From an uncultured Bacteroidales bacterium (GTDB lineage Bacteria > Bacteroidota > Bacteroidia > Bacteroidales > Muribaculaceae), in assembly GCA_902760865.1 (NCBI GenBank), contig CACWID010000005.1, positions 62,001 through 126,000 of the forward strand: 64,000 nt of DNA, read 5' to 3'. Positions 42,870 through 51,903 of this stretch are shown in pieces (position 1 is the stretch's first letter; each line of letters begins with the position of its first letter). The position numbers and the translations under genes are program-made. The notes beneath the pieces were generated by a model. It had not been told where the DNA came from and ran no database searches. It saw only the letters and a list, made by a program, of their open reading frames with translations.

Positions 42870-43547
42870 TCAAAGCTTCCAACCCTTGCTGTTGAGGAAA
42901 CGCTTGCAGTCGTTGCAGAAGGATGGCGTCTGGCTGAACTTGTTGCCATGCTCAAAATCGACCATGAAACAGTGCGGGTCGTTGCAGTGATACAGGCCGA
43001 AGGCGTGCCCCAGCTCATGGAGCATGAGTTTGCGCATGTCCTCAGGGGGCTGCCGCTTGTGCGTTTTCGGCACCATCGACGAAATGACAGCTGAATGATG
43101 GCCCACGAGACTGAAACCGAATATGCCCCAATAGGGCGATATTTCATTGGGATTATAGACAATCTGGGTGGTCATTCCCAGAGCGACACCACCGTGGCGA
43201 TAGGGGAAAAGGTCCTCGACCAGTCCGCGCGCACGGTAGCGGTTGCCTTGTTTGTAATACTCCTTGGCCGGCAAGGGCAATGCGGAACTCACCAGGTGCA
43301 CATGAGGATAGACCTTCTCCAGCTCGCTGCACAGGGCCTGTGCCTGGGCGACAGGGAAATTGTCATATCGGTACATATAGATGTACATCGGCTGCGGTTG
43401 CGCCTTTTTGGCAGGTTGCTTCACGGTCTTGGCCGTCTGTTGGGCCTTGGGCTGCTGCGGCTTGGTATCGTGGCTGCAAGCCGTCAGGCATAGCGTCATC
43501 ACGGCCATCAGGCACACCATGATTCTTATTATTCTGCTTTTCATCAT
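42870..43547 (-). CDS. Archaemetzincin-like zinc metalloprotease, lipoprotein
   Basis: 225 residues from the tandem ATGs at 43547/43544; the frame is open further upstream but codes nothing plausible. The lipobox LCLTAC is followed by a Gln/Lys/Pro-rich linker. The motif MLHELGHAFGLYHC with downstream DPHCFM and CNDC, separated as in archaemetzincins (HExxHxxGxxHC, CxM, CxxC), supplies two zinc sites. Archaemetzincins are widespread with few known substrates. Here the enzyme is anchored outside the inner membrane, which is less usual. Confidence 0.86.
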   Translation of the reverse strand: MMKSRIIRIMVCLMAVMTLCLTACSHDTKPQQPKAQQTAKTVKQPAKKAQPQPMYIYMYRYDNFPVAQAQALCSELEKVYPHVHLVSSALPLPAKEYYKQGNRYRARGLVEDLFPYRHGGVALGMTTQIVYNPNEISPYWGIFGFSLVGHHSAVISSMVPKTHKRQPPEDMRKLMLHELGHAFGLYHCNDPHCFMVDFEHGNKFSQTPSFCNDCKRFLNSKGWKL

Positions 43548-43563
43548 CCAGCGTGTTAATCGG

Positions 43564-43749
43564 TTAGTTGTCAGTAATTTCACTCTTATGCTTAGCCTTA
43601 CGAGTGTAGGTCTTCTTGGAACGATGGACACGGTTGGTCGCATGGAAACCAGGGCCGAGCACCTCCTGCTCTCCCTCACGGTTGCCACGACGCATCGCCT
43701 TGACGATATCATCCAGGTTGACGGGCTGCTTCTTCTTTTTCCGTTTCAT
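43564..43749 (-). CDS. Small basic protein (61 residues)
   Basis: The start is taken as the ATG at 43749 (MKRKKKKQPVNLDDIVKAMR). Very basic, no membrane helix; contains GFHATNRVHRSKKTYTRK near the C-terminus. Charge suggests nucleic-acid or ribosome binding. It lies 16 bases before the metalloprotease gene and may be cotranscribed. Similar short proteins are annotated as hypothetical in Bacteroidales as far as I recall. Confidence 0.55.
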   Translation of the reverse strand: MKRKKKKQPVNLDDIVKAMRRGNREGEQEVLGPGFHATNRVHRSKKTYTRKAKHKSEITDN

Positions 43750-43847
43750 TGGTTTTCGGTAACATGTTTCTATTAAGAAGGGCAAGAACTGTGCCAAAAC
43801 TGCTGAGGGTGGACTTACGTGCCAATGGCTCGCACTACAAGGGCAAA

Positions 43848-43880
43848 ACAAAGCCGGCTCAGTGGTGGAGCCGGCTTTGT
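43848..43880 (-). terminator. Terminator of the lysine-fermentation operon
   Basis: ACAAAGCCGGCTC and GAGCCGGCTTTGT form a perfect 13-bp stem with a 7-base loop, 26 bases beyond the etfA stop. On the minus strand it is followed by TTTTG. Confidence 0.8.
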
Positions 43881-43905
43881 TGAGGGGGAATAGAACAGGG
43901 AGAAT

Positions 43906-44922
43906 TTACTTCTCGAGTTCTTTCTTGATGCGCTCGGTCAACATGGGGACAATCTTGTGGAGGTCGCCCACGATGCCCAGATCAGCGACGCTGAAGATGG
44001 GGGCGAACTTGTCCTTGTTGATGGCGATGATGAAGTCACTCTCCTCCATACCGGCAAGGTGCTGGATGGCACCGCTGATACCGCAAGCCATGTAGAGGTT
44101 GGGACGGACGGTCTTACCCGTCTGGCCTACCTGTACCTCGTGGGGCATCACGCCGTTGTCAACCATGGCACGCGACGAAGCCACCTGGCCGCCGAGGACG
44201 TCGGCGAGAGCCTGCAGCTTGTCGAAGCCTTCCTTGTCATGGACGCCACGGCCGCCGCTGACGAGGATCTTGGCCTCGCTGATGTCGGCAACGGTCTTGT
44301 CGGCCTTGATGGTCTTGACGAGTTTTACCTTGAACTTGCTGGCGTCGAACTTGGGTGCGAACTCGGTAACAACACCCTCGCGGCCAGCCTGGCGCTGCAT
44401 CTTCTGCATCACGCCGGGGCGCACGGTGGACATCTGCGGACGGTTGTTCGGGCAGATGATGGTGGCCATCAGGTTACCGCCGAATGCGGGACGCGTCATG
44501 CGGAATTCGGGCTCGCCATTGGCGTCGGGCTCGATGTCGAGCTTGGTGCAGTCGGCAGTCAGACCGGTCTTGAGGCGCGAAGCGATGCGCGGAGCCAGGT
44601 CACGGCCGATGGTCGTTGCACCGTAGAGCACGATGCTGGGCTTGCGATTGATGATGATCTGGCCCACGGCCTGGGAATACTGCTCGCTGAGGAAGTCCTT
44701 CAGCTCGGGAGCGTCAACGACGATGACCTCGTCGGCACCGTACTCGATAAGCATCTGGGCCTGGTCCTTGATACCCTCGCCCAGCAACATGGCTACCACC
44801 TTCTCGCCGAGGGCATCGGCCAGGTCACGTGCCTTACCTAAAAGTTCAAGTGCAACAGGTTGGATGACACCTTCGCGCTGCTCAGCAAAAACGAATACGT
44901 TTTTATAATCTTTCTTATCCAT
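43906..44922 (-). CDS. etfA: Electron transfer flavoprotein, alpha subunit
   Basis: 338 residues. The C-terminal FAD domain shows KTVRPNLYMACGISGAIQHL, then INKDKFAPIFSVADLGIVGD, the classic EtfA signature. With EtfB it accepts or donates electrons for the butyryl-CoA dehydrogenase encoded upstream. In anaerobes this trio can bifurcate electrons from NADH to crotonyl-CoA and ferredoxin; whether it does so here cannot be told by eye. Last gene of the operon, 13 bases after etfB, followed by a strong terminator. Confidence 0.95.
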   Translation of the reverse strand: MDKKDYKNVFVFAEQREGVIQPVALELLGKARDLADALGEKVVAMLLGEGIKDQAQMLIEYGADEVIVVDAPELKDFLSEQYSQAVGQIIINRKPSIVLYGATTIGRDLAPRIASRLKTGLTADCTKLDIEPDANGEPEFRMTRPAFGGNLMATIICPNNRPQMSTVRPGVMQKMQRQAGREGVVTEFAPKFDASKFKVKLVKTIKADKTVADISEAKILVSGGRGVHDKEGFDKLQALADVLGGQVASSRAMVDNGVMPHEVQVGQTGKTVRPNLYMACGISGAIQHLAGMEESDFIIAINKDKFAPIFSVADLGIVGDLHKIVPMLTERIKKELEK

Positions 44923-44935
44923 AATGCAGTGACTT

Positions 44936-45718
44936 TTAGATAATGTGTTTAACTTTCAGTTGATTAACAATCAGCTCGACAGCCTCCTCGGGAGTTACCT
45001 CGTGTACCTCGCCGGGAGCCTTCATGGCCTTGGGGAAGGACTTGAACACCTTGGTGGGCGAGCCGGCGAGACCCAGCTTGCCTTCCTCGACGTCGATCTT
45101 GTCGGCACTCCAGACCTCGACTTCCTTGTCATAGGCCTCCATGATGCCGCTCACGCTCATGTAGCGGGCATCAAAGGCTGAAGCGAGCACGGTCAGCAGG
45201 CACTTGCCCTCGACCTCGAGAACCTGGACACCGTCCTCGTTCTCCTTGTCCACCTGCAGGTTGCCGTTCTCCAGAAGCTTGGCATCGGCAACATAGGTGA
45301 TCTGCGGCAGGTCAAGGTGCTCGGCGAGCTCGGGACCCACCTGAGCGGTGTCACCGTCGATAGCCTGACGGCCAGCGATGATGAGGTCATAGTCCAGGAC
45401 GCGGCACAGGCCCGACAGGGCGTAGGAAGTGGCCAGCGTATCAGCACCGGCAAACTTGCGGTCACTCAAGAGGATAGCACGGTCGGCACCCATAGCGAGG
45501 GCCTCACGCAGCATGACATCGGCTTGGGGCGGACCCATCGAGATCACGGTGACGTTGGCGCCAAACTGGTCCTTGAGTCTCAAGGCGAGTTCGAGGCCGC
45601 CCTTGTCATCGGGGTTCATGATGCTGGGAACGCCTTCACGAATCAAAGTACCCTTCACGGGGTCAATCTTGACAACGGTGGTATCGGGAACTTGTTTTAC
45701 ACAAACTATAATGTTCAT
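44936..45718 (-). CDS. etfB: Electron transfer flavoprotein, beta subunit
   Basis: 260 residues. MNIIVCVKQVPDTTVVKID and SIMNPDDKGGLELALRLKD at the N-terminus, and AGRQAIDGDTAQVGPELAE near 115-133, are typical of EtfB. Forms the heterodimer with EtfA. It is separated from bcd by a spacer carrying inverted 7-bp repeat arrays, and from etfA by only 13 bases. Confidence 0.95.
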   Translation of the reverse strand: MNIIVCVKQVPDTTVVKIDPVKGTLIREGVPSIMNPDDKGGLELALRLKDQFGANVTVISMGPPQADVMLREALAMGADRAILLSDRKFAGADTLATSYALSGLCRVLDYDLIIAGRQAIDGDTAQVGPELAEHLDLPQITYVADAKLLENGNLQVDKENEDGVQVLEVEGKCLLTVLASAFDARYMSVSGIMEAYDKEVEVWSADKIDVEEGKLGLAGSPTKVFKSFPKAMKAPGEVHEVTPEEAVELIVNQLKVKHII

Positions 45719-45721
45719 ATT

Positions 45722-45801
45722 AGTTTTCAGTTTTTAGTTTTCAGTTTTCAGTTCAGAGTCTGCGGAGGCCGCTGACAACTGAGGACTGACAACTGACAAC
45801 T
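45722..45801. repeat. Inverted arrays of 7-bp units between bcd and etfB
   Basis: Four units of AGTTTTC (one variant) run from 45722 to 45749 and four of GACAACT (one variant) from 45774 to 45801, each at an exact 7-bp period. The second unit is the near-complement of the first (AGTTGTC), so the spacer can fold into a long imperfect hairpin in the mRNA. Confidence 0.82.
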
Positions 45802-45804
45802 TGA

Positions 45805-46944
45805 TTATTTAAACAATTGACCGGCGATTACCATGCGCTGAACCTCGGAGGTACCCTCGTAGATCTCGGTAATCTTGGCGTCACGCATCATGCGTTCAAC
45901 AGGATATTCACGGGTGTAACCGTAGCCACCGTGGAACTGTACGGCCTTGGTCGTCACTTCCATAGCGGTCTCGGCGGCAAAGAGCTTAGCCATAGCGGCA
46001 TCGGCGCTGTAGGGCAGGTGCATGTCCTTCTTCCAGGCGGCACTGCGCACCAGCAGACGGGCAGCCTCGACCTTGGTCTTGAGGTCAGCCATCTGGAACT
46101 GGGTGTTCTGGAACTTGGCGATAGCACGGCCAAACTGCTTGCGCTCCTTGGTGTACTTCACGGTCTCGTCCATGGCACCCTGGGCGATACCCAGAGCCTG
46201 GGAAGCGATACCGATGCGGCCGCCGTCCAGGGTCATCATGGCAATCTTGAAGCCCTTGCCGAGCTGGCCGAGGAGGTTCTCCTTAGGCACGATGCAGTTT
46301 TCAAAAATCAACTCACAGGTAGCGCTGCCGCGGATACCCATCTTCAACTCCTTCTTGCCGATGGAGAAGCCGGGCATATCCCTCTCGACGATGAAGGCCG
46401 AGATACCCTTGGTGCCCTGCGACTTGTCGGTCATGGCCATCACGATGAACACGTGGGCGTTAGAAGCGTTGGTGATGAAGATCTTGGAACCGTTGAGCAC
46501 CCAGTGGTCACCAGCGTCGACAGCGGTGGTCTGCTGCATGGCAGCGTCGGTACCGGCGTTGGGCTCGGTCAGACCGAAGGCGCCGATCCACTCGCCCGAA
46601 GCGAGCTTGGGCAGATACTTCATCTTCTGCTCCTCGGTGCCGTGCTCCAGGATGGGAGCCATGCACAGCGAGGTGTGGGCCGAGAGGACAACGCCCGTCG
46701 TGGCGCACACGCGGGAAAGCTCCTCAACAGCCATGATATACATCTGAACGGTACCACCGGCACCGCCATACTGCTTGGGAATAGGAATACCCATCATGCC
46801 GAGTTTACCCATCTTCTCGACGGTCTCGATAGGGAAGCGCTCCTGCTCATCGATTTCGGCGGCAAGGGGCTTCACCTCGTTCTCTGCAAATGAGCGAACC
46901 ATCTGCAAGAACAGTTGTTCAGTCTTAGAATAGCTAAAATCCAT
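45805..46944 (-). CDS. bcd: Short-chain acyl-CoA dehydrogenase (butyryl-CoA dehydrogenase)
   Basis: 379 residues, full family length. AFGLTEPNAGTDAAMQQT and WVLNGSKIFITNA are the FAD/substrate signatures. The catalytic Glu lies in ITEIYEGTSEVQRMVIA near 366. It reduces crotonyl-CoA to butyryl-CoA with EtfAB as electron partner. In the lysine pathway crotonyl-CoA comes from Kal, and also from Hbd/Crt. Gaps to hbd and etfB carry paired 7-bp repeat arrays. Confidence 0.94.
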   Translation of the reverse strand: MDFSYSKTEQLFLQMVRSFAENEVKPLAAEIDEQERFPIETVEKMGKLGMMGIPIPKQYGGAGGTVQMYIMAVEELSRVCATTGVVLSAHTSLCMAPILEHGTEEQKMKYLPKLASGEWIGAFGLTEPNAGTDAAMQQTTAVDAGDHWVLNGSKIFITNASNAHVFIVMAMTDKSQGTKGISAFIVERDMPGFSIGKKELKMGIRGSATCELIFENCIVPKENLLGQLGKGFKIAMMTLDGGRIGIASQALGIAQGAMDETVKYTKERKQFGRAIAKFQNTQFQMADLKTKVEAARLLVRSAAWKKDMHLPYSADAAMAKLFAAETAMEVTTKAVQFHGGYGYTREYPVERMMRDAKITEIYEGTSEVQRMVIAGQLFK

Positions 46945-46946
46945 AT

Positions 46947-47028
46947 TAGTTTCTAGTTTTCAGTTGACAGTTTTCAGTTTTCAGTATTAGCGTATGCCGC
47001 TGACAACTGAGAACTGAAAACTGACAAC
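46947..47028. repeat. Inverted arrays of 7-bp units between hbd and bcd
   Basis: Five units of AGTTTTC type run from 46947 to 46981 and four of GACAACT type from 47001 to 47028, again with an exact 7-bp period and mutual complementarity. The centre (GCCGCTGACAACTGA) is shared with the bcd-etfB spacer, so the two spacers are copies of one element. Confidence 0.82.
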
Positions 47029-47035
47029 TTGTTGA

Positions 47036-47872
47036 TTAATACTTGTAGAAGCCTTCTCCGGTCTTGCGGCCGAGCAGACCGGCACGAACCATCTTGCGCA
47101 GCAGCGGGTGAGGACGATACTTGGGATCGCCGAACTCGTTGTAGAGCACTTCCATGATAGCGAGGTTCACGTCGTTACCGATAAGGTCGGCCAGTGCGAG
47201 CGGGCCCATGGGATGGTTGGCACCCAGCATCATGCACTTGTCGATGTCCTCGGCGCTGGCGATACCGTCGGCAAGGATGCCTACGGCCTCGTTGATCATC
47301 GGGATAAGGATGCGGTTAACGACAAAGCCGGGAGCCTCGTTAACGGGCACGGGGGTCTTGCCGATCTCGGTGGTCAGGTCAACGATGCACTTGGCGGTCT
47401 CCTCGCTGGTGAGCTGGCCCTTGATGACCTCGACGAGCGCCATGCGGTCGGCGGGGTTGAAGAAGTGGCAGCCGATGAACTGTGCGGGACGGCTGGTGCA
47501 GGCAGCGATCTCGGTGATCGAGAGCGATGACGAGTTGGTGGCGAAGATGGTCTCGGGCTTGCAGATCTTGTCAAGCTCCATGAACACTTCCTTCTTCAAC
47601 TGCATGTTCTCGACTGCGGCCTCGATGACGAGGTCGGCGTCGGCGAAGTCGGCATAGTCGGTTGTCGTGGTGATGTTAGCCAGGATGGCCTTCATGGCAT
47701 CCTCGGTGATTTTGCCCTTCTCGACGAGCTTGTTGTAGCCCTTGGAGATAGAAGCCATAGCCTTGTCGAGGCTGGCCTGGGTGCGGCTCTTCATGACCAC
47801 CGGCATCTTGGCGGCAAATGCCTTGACGATACCCTTGGCCATCGTTCCTGTTCCAATAACACAAATTTTCAT
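47036..47872 (-). CDS. hbd: 3-hydroxybutyryl-CoA dehydrogenase
   Basis: 278 residues. The N-terminal NAD site reads [19 protein letters not shown]. The catalytic His is in [14 protein letters not shown], with the following ELVEVIKG-like region as [10 protein letters not shown]. The C-terminus ([20 protein letters not shown]) matches the family. It interconverts acetoacetyl-CoA and 3-hydroxybutyryl-CoA, letting acetoacetyl-CoA from lysine also flow to butyrate. Lies 39 bases after crt. Confidence 0.94.
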   Translation of the reverse strand: MKICVIGTGTMAKGIVKAFAAKMPVVMKSRTQASLDKAMASISKGYNKLVEKGKITEDAMKAILANITTTTDYADFADADLVIEAAVENMQLKKEVFMELDKICKPETIFATNSSSLSITEIAACTSRPAQFIGCHFFNPADRMALVEVIKGQLTSEETAKCIVDLTTEIGKTPVPVNEAPGFVVNRILIPMINEAVGILADGIASAEDIDKCMMLGANHPMGPLALADLIGNDVNLAIMEVLYNEFGDPKYRPHPLLRKMVRAGLLGRKTGEGFYKY

Positions 47873-47911
47873 AATCTGTTCTACTTTTATTCTATTGATT
47901 AATGTTGTTAA

Positions 47912-48688
47912 TTATTCTCCTTTGAATTCTGCCTTGCGCTTGTTCAGGAAGGCGTCCATGCCCTCCTTCTGGTCATGAGTGGCAAAGCACTTGCCGAAGA
48001 GCTTGTTCTCCAGGCCGATGGCACCGTCGGCATCCAGGTCATAACCCTCGTTGATGCTCTGCTTGGCGAGGCGGATGGCCACGGGGGCATTCTTGAGCAT
48101 CATCTGGGCCATCTCCATGGCCTTGTCCATCAGTTCCTCGGGCTCATAGACGGCATTGACCAGTCCGATGCGCAGGGCCTCGTCGGCACGGATAATCTTG
48201 CCCGTGTAGATCATCTCCTTGGCATAGCCCTGGCCGATGAGTTTGGGCAGACGGTAAGTGCCCGAGAAGCCGGGGATGATACCCAGGCCCACCTCAGGCT
48301 GGCCGAACTTGGCCTTGCTCGAAGCGATGCGGATGTCGCAGGCCATCGCCAGCTCGCAGCCGCCACCCAGTGCAAAGCCGTTGACAGCGGCGATGACGGG
48401 GATGGGCAGCACCTCGATCTTGCGGAACACCTGTGCTCCCAGGCGGCCGAACTCGAAGCCCTCAGGCTCGTTGAGGTGGGCCATCTCGGAGATGTCGGCT
48501 CCGGCGACGAACGACTTCTCGCCGTCACCCGTGATGATGAGTACGCGGGTGGCGGTGAGTTCCTGTCCGATGCAGGCATCCAGTTCCTTGAGGATAGTGG
48601 AATTGAGCGCATTCAGCGACTTGGGTGCCGAGATTTTCAGCACGGTGATGCCGTCGTTGTGCTCAACCTTCAGGAATTGATAATCCAT
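47912..48688 (-). CDS. crt: Enoyl-CoA hydratase / crotonase
   Basis: 258 residues. The crotonase oxyanion-hole region NGFALGGGCELAMACDIRIA and the block KFGQPEVGLGIIPGFSGTYR with its catalytic Glu are intact. It dehydrates 3-hydroxybutyryl-CoA to crotonyl-CoA. It lies 13 bases after atoA and 39 bases before hbd. Confidence 0.93.
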   Translation of the reverse strand: MDYQFLKVEHNDGITVLKISAPKSLNALNSTILKELDACIGQELTATRVLIITGDGEKSFVAGADISEMAHLNEPEGFEFGRLGAQVFRKIEVLPIPVIAAVNGFALGGGCELAMACDIRIASSKAKFGQPEVGLGIIPGFSGTYRLPKLIGQGYAKEMIYTGKIIRADEALRIGLVNAVYEPEELMDKAMEMAQMMLKNAPVAIRLAKQSINEGYDLDADGAIGLENKLFGKCFATHDQKEGMDAFLNKRKAEFKGE

Positions 48689-48701
48689 GACTGGGCAGGA
48701 A

Positions 48702-49361
48702 TTAGATGTCCATGGGTTTCAGGTCGGGCGAGATGATGAGCTTGGCCTCGGTAGCGGCCTGCACATCCTCGACGGTGAACTCGGGATGGAGCTCACGCAG
48801 GACGATACCCTCGGGGGTGATGTCCATGACGCCCATCTCGGTGATGATCATGTTGACCTGTCCGGCAGCCGTCAGGGGCAGCGTGCACTCCTTCAGGATC
48901 TTGGGGTTACCCTTCTGGGTATGCTCCATGGTCAGAATCACGCGCTTGGCGCCCACAACGAGGTCCATGGCACCGCCCATACCGGGAGCCATCTTGCCGG
49001 GGATAATCCAGTTGGCCAGGTTACCTTTCTCATCGACCTGCAGAGCACCCAGGAACGATACGTTCACGTGGCCGCCGCGGATGATGGCAAACGACGTGGC
49101 CGAGTCAAAGGTGCAAGCACCGGGATTCAACGTGATGGCACCGCCACCGGCGTTGATCAGGTTCTTGTCCTCCTTGCCCTCCTCGGGGCTGGGGCCCATA
49201 CCCATAGCGCCGTTCTCGGTCTGCAAGGTCACCGAAACGCCTTCAGGCAGGTAGTTAGGGATTAAGGTGGGGATACCGATACCCAGGTTCACAACATCGC
49301 CGTCGTGCAGCTCCTTGGCGGCACGCTTTGCGATGACTTCTCTCATTTGATATTTATCCAT
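48702..49361 (-). CDS. atoA: CoA-transferase, beta subunit (AtoA-like)
   Basis: 219 residues. The catalytic Glu49 lies in TLQTENGAMGMG; GIGIPTLIPNYLP and GAMDLVVGAKRVI are family blocks. With the alpha subunit encoded at 58277-58927 it should form a butyryl-CoA:acetoacetate (or acetate) CoA-transferase, the step that makes free butyrate and activates acetoacetate. The two subunits are normally adjacent; here nine genes separate them within one operon. The spacer 49362-49501 before it holds a 7-bp array and a long palindrome. Confidence 0.92.
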   Translation of the reverse strand: MDKYQMREVIAKRAAKELHDGDVVNLGIGIPTLIPNYLPEGVSVTLQTENGAMGMGPSPEEGKEDKNLINAGGGAITLNPGACTFDSATSFAIIRGGHVNVSFLGALQVDEKGNLANWIIPGKMAPGMGGAMDLVVGAKRVILTMEHTQKGNPKILKECTLPLTAAGQVNMIITEMGVMDITPEGIVLRELHPEFTVEDVQAATEAKLIISPDLKPMDI

Positions 49362-49443
49362 AATGTAAATAGTTATTTGAGATTAATTATATGTTTTTAA
49401 AAAGTTATTTTATACTGTTATCTCAATATTATCGATTAGTCAT

Positions 49444-49501
49444 TCACTAATCACTAATCTCTAATCACTAATCTTTTAGTTCCGGCATGCCGGAACTAAA
49501 A
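49444..49501. repeat. 7-bp array and perfect 28-bp palindrome between kamE and atoA
   Basis: Units TCACTAA, TCACTAA, TCTCTAA and TCACTAA run from 49444 to 49471, the reverse complement of the TTAGTGA/TTAGAGA array at 21967. Directly adjoining, 49474-49501 is a perfect palindrome: TTTTAGTTCCGGCA and its complement, ending at the kamE stop codon. It ends in A-runs on both strands, so it is not a normal intrinsic terminator. Confidence 0.88.
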
Positions 49502-50290
49502 TTACTTCATGCCTCTCTTGACCATCTCTTGCACGACGAACGATGCCACGTCGTCGGCATAGGTGTTCATGCCGAAGCCGGCGTCAAAGCCGAGCTCCTT
49601 GGCCAGCTCGTGGGTCACACGGGCGCCGCCGCAGCAGCAGATCATCTTGTCGCGCAGGCCCTCGGCCTCCATCAGCTCGATGAACTCGGTCATGTTCTTG
49701 ATGTGGACGTCCTTCTGGGTAACCGTCTGTGAGACGAGCAGCGCGTCGGCGTGGAGCTCGATGCCCTTGGCGATAAACTCCTCGTTAGGCACCTGCGAGC
49801 CCAGATTATAGGCCTCGATCATCTCGTAGCGCTCCAGTCCGTAGTGGCCGGCATAGCCCTTCATGTTCATGATGGCATCGATGCCCACGGTATGGGCGTC
49901 GGTACCCGTCGAAGCGCCGACGATGACAATCTTGCGGCCGATGTTCTCCTTAATGTACTCGTCGGTCTCATACATGTCCATCGTGTTGCTCTCGACCTTG
50001 GGGACATAGATGGTGCTGTAGTCCACCGTGTGGGTGCAGCTGCCGTAGCAGTTGAAGAAAGTGAAGCCCGGGGTCAGTTCCTTGTAGAAGACGACGCTGG
50101 GATTCTCGAGACCCATCTTACGGAGCAATTGCTTGGCGGCCTCGACCGCCTCGGCGCCACAGGGGACGGGCAGGGTGAAGCTGAGCTGCACCTTACCGTC
50201 GTTCATCGTGTCGCCATAGGGCTTTATCTTGGTGAAGTCTAAGGTTTTGTCAAAATCCTTAGCTTCCATGCTATATAATCCTTCGCTCAT
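49502..50290 (-). CDS. kamE: Lysine 5,6-aminomutase, beta subunit
   Basis: 262 residues. The B12-binding motif GTDAHTVGIDAI gives Asp131, His133 and Gly136 (DxHxxG). Lys144 in MNMKGYAGHYGLERY is at the position of the lysine that binds PLP in the clostridial enzyme. GMNTYADDVASFVV closes the Rossmann domain. With KamD it moves the terminal amino group of beta-lysine (or D-lysine) from C6 to C5, using adenosylcobalamin and PLP. Confidence 0.96.
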   Translation of the reverse strand: MSEGLYSMEAKDFDKTLDFTKIKPYGDTMNDGKVQLSFTLPVPCGAEAVEAAKQLLRKMGLENPSVVFYKELTPGFTFFNCYGSCTHTVDYSTIYVPKVESNTMDMYETDEYIKENIGRKIVIVGASTGTDAHTVGIDAIMNMKGYAGHYGLERYEMIEAYNLGSQVPNEEFIAKGIELHADALLVSQTVTQKDVHIKNMTEFIELMEAEGLRDKMICCCGGARVTHELAKELGFDAGFGMNTYADDVASFVVQEMVKRGMK

Positions 50291-50327
50291 AGTAATATAG
50301 TAACCTTATAGATGATGTGATGTTTTC

Positions 50328-51884
50328 TTATCTCTTACCTTTCATCAACTCGACAAACGGGTTGTAGTAGTTGTCACCCTTCATGGTGACACCCTCGAGA
50401 CCCTTACCGCCGTTCTTGGGACGCTTCACGTCGCCGAAGATGCCCTTCTCGAGTGCGGTGAACAGGCCCTCCTTGGTGATGTCCTCAAGCAGCTTGATGG
50501 TGTTGCCCAGCACTTCCTTGACGCGGTTGCGGCAGATGCCGCCCTCGACGAACTCCATCTCCTCGCCGATGCTCTTCATGTTGTTGAAGATGTACTTGGC
50601 GTTCTCGATCGAGAGGTAGCGGTCGCTCATGAAGGGGGTGTGGATGGCCTCAGTGGGCATACCCAGCAACTGGATGCCCTGGTGGGTCCAGATGCCGATC
50701 ATGTTGAACAGGGCGTCCTGGATGTGGCCGCGGAAGATGTTGCCCGTCATGAACTTGGTCGGGGGCATGTACTTCAACGTGGCCTTGGGGAAGATCTCGC
50801 GGGTCATCTGTGCCTGGGCCAGCTCCAGCAGGAAGCCGTTCTCGAGCATGGGGTCCATCTCGAAGGCATGTCCCAGACCCATCTGCTCCTCGGGCAGGCC
50901 GGCCATGAGGGCCAGCTGCTCGTTGATGAGGTCCGAAGCGAGCACCGTGTGGGCGGCCTCGACAGCGTCGGCCGTGGTGAGGTAGTTGTCCTCACCGGTG
51001 TTGATGATGACGCCGGCAAAGCCGTTGATGATGCGGCTCATGTACTGGTCGATGAGCGTGCGCTGCATGTTGATGTCGCGGAAGAGGATGCCGTAGAGGG
51101 CATCGTTGAGCATCACATCCAGGCCCTCAAAGGCACCCATGATGGCAATCTCGGGCATACACAGGCCTGAGCAATAGTTGCACAGGCGGATGTAACGGCC
51201 CTGCTCCTCGCCGACCTCGTCGAGTGCCTTACGCATGATGCGGAAGTTCTCCTGGGTGGCGAAGGTGCCACCGAAGCCCTCGGTCGTAGCGCCATAGGGT
51301 ACATAGTCCAACAGGCTCTGTCCGGTGGTACGGATAACGGCGATGACGTCGGCACCTTGACGGGCTCCTGCCTGAGCCTGTACCACGTCCTCATAGATGT
51401 TACCTGTTGCCACGATGATGTAGAGGTAGGGTTTCGGTCCCTCGCCGATGGTCTCGAGGTAGTGCTCGCGACGTGCACGGCGAGTGCGGATGCGCGTCAT
51501 GCTCTCGTCGATGACGGGCTGCAGGGCATCGGCAATCTGTTTGGGGTCACGGGTGACCACTTGAGTGATGTCCAGTTCGCCGGCAGCGACCTTTTCAGCA
51601 ATCTGCTGGGGCTGCATGCCCGTCCTGATCATGGCATTGGCGATGAAGAACAGCGCGCCCTCGTTCAGGACACCCTTGTCCTTCAGAGCCTCCACAACCA
51701 CATTGGGCAGGGGCACCTGGTTGTCATCCACGCCGTCGATGCCCATCAGTCGGCACAGTGTGCGCTCGACAGCCACCGTCGTGTACTGCTCCACGAAGGA
51801 CTGTACGTCCTCGGCGATGCCTTTGGCCAGGCCTCTGGCATACTCCACTTTTTCAAAATCTAGTCCTAACTTGCTTTTTTGCAT
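50328..51884 (-). CDS. kamD: Lysine 5,6-aminomutase, alpha subunit
   Basis: 518 residues, the normal length. It has the TIM-barrel sequence of KamD (YIIVATGNIYEDVVQAQAGA, RTTGQSLLDYVPYGATTEG, RLCNYCSGLCMPEIA). It forms the catalytic subunit with KamE. It starts 19 bases after kamC and ends 37 bases before kamE. Confidence 0.95.
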   Translation of the reverse strand: MQKSKLGLDFEKVEYARGLAKGIAEDVQSFVEQYTTVAVERTLCRLMGIDGVDDNQVPLPNVVVEALKDKGVLNEGALFFIANAMIRTGMQPQQIAEKVAAGELDITQVVTRDPKQIADALQPVIDESMTRIRTRRARREHYLETIGEGPKPYLYIIVATGNIYEDVVQAQAGARQGADVIAVIRTTGQSLLDYVPYGATTEGFGGTFATQENFRIMRKALDEVGEEQGRYIRLCNYCSGLCMPEIAIMGAFEGLDVMLNDALYGILFRDINMQRTLIDQYMSRIINGFAGVIINTGEDNYLTTADAVEAAHTVLASDLINEQLALMAGLPEEQMGLGHAFEMDPMLENGFLLELAQAQMTREIFPKATLKYMPPTKFMTGNIFRGHIQDALFNMIGIWTHQGIQLLGMPTEAIHTPFMSDRYLSIENAKYIFNNMKSIGEEMEFVEGGICRNRVKEVLGNTIKLLEDITKEGLFTALEKGIFGDVKRPKNGGKGLEGVTMKGDNYYNPFVELMKGKR

Positions 51885-51903
51885 AGTATTATAGTATATA
51901 GTA

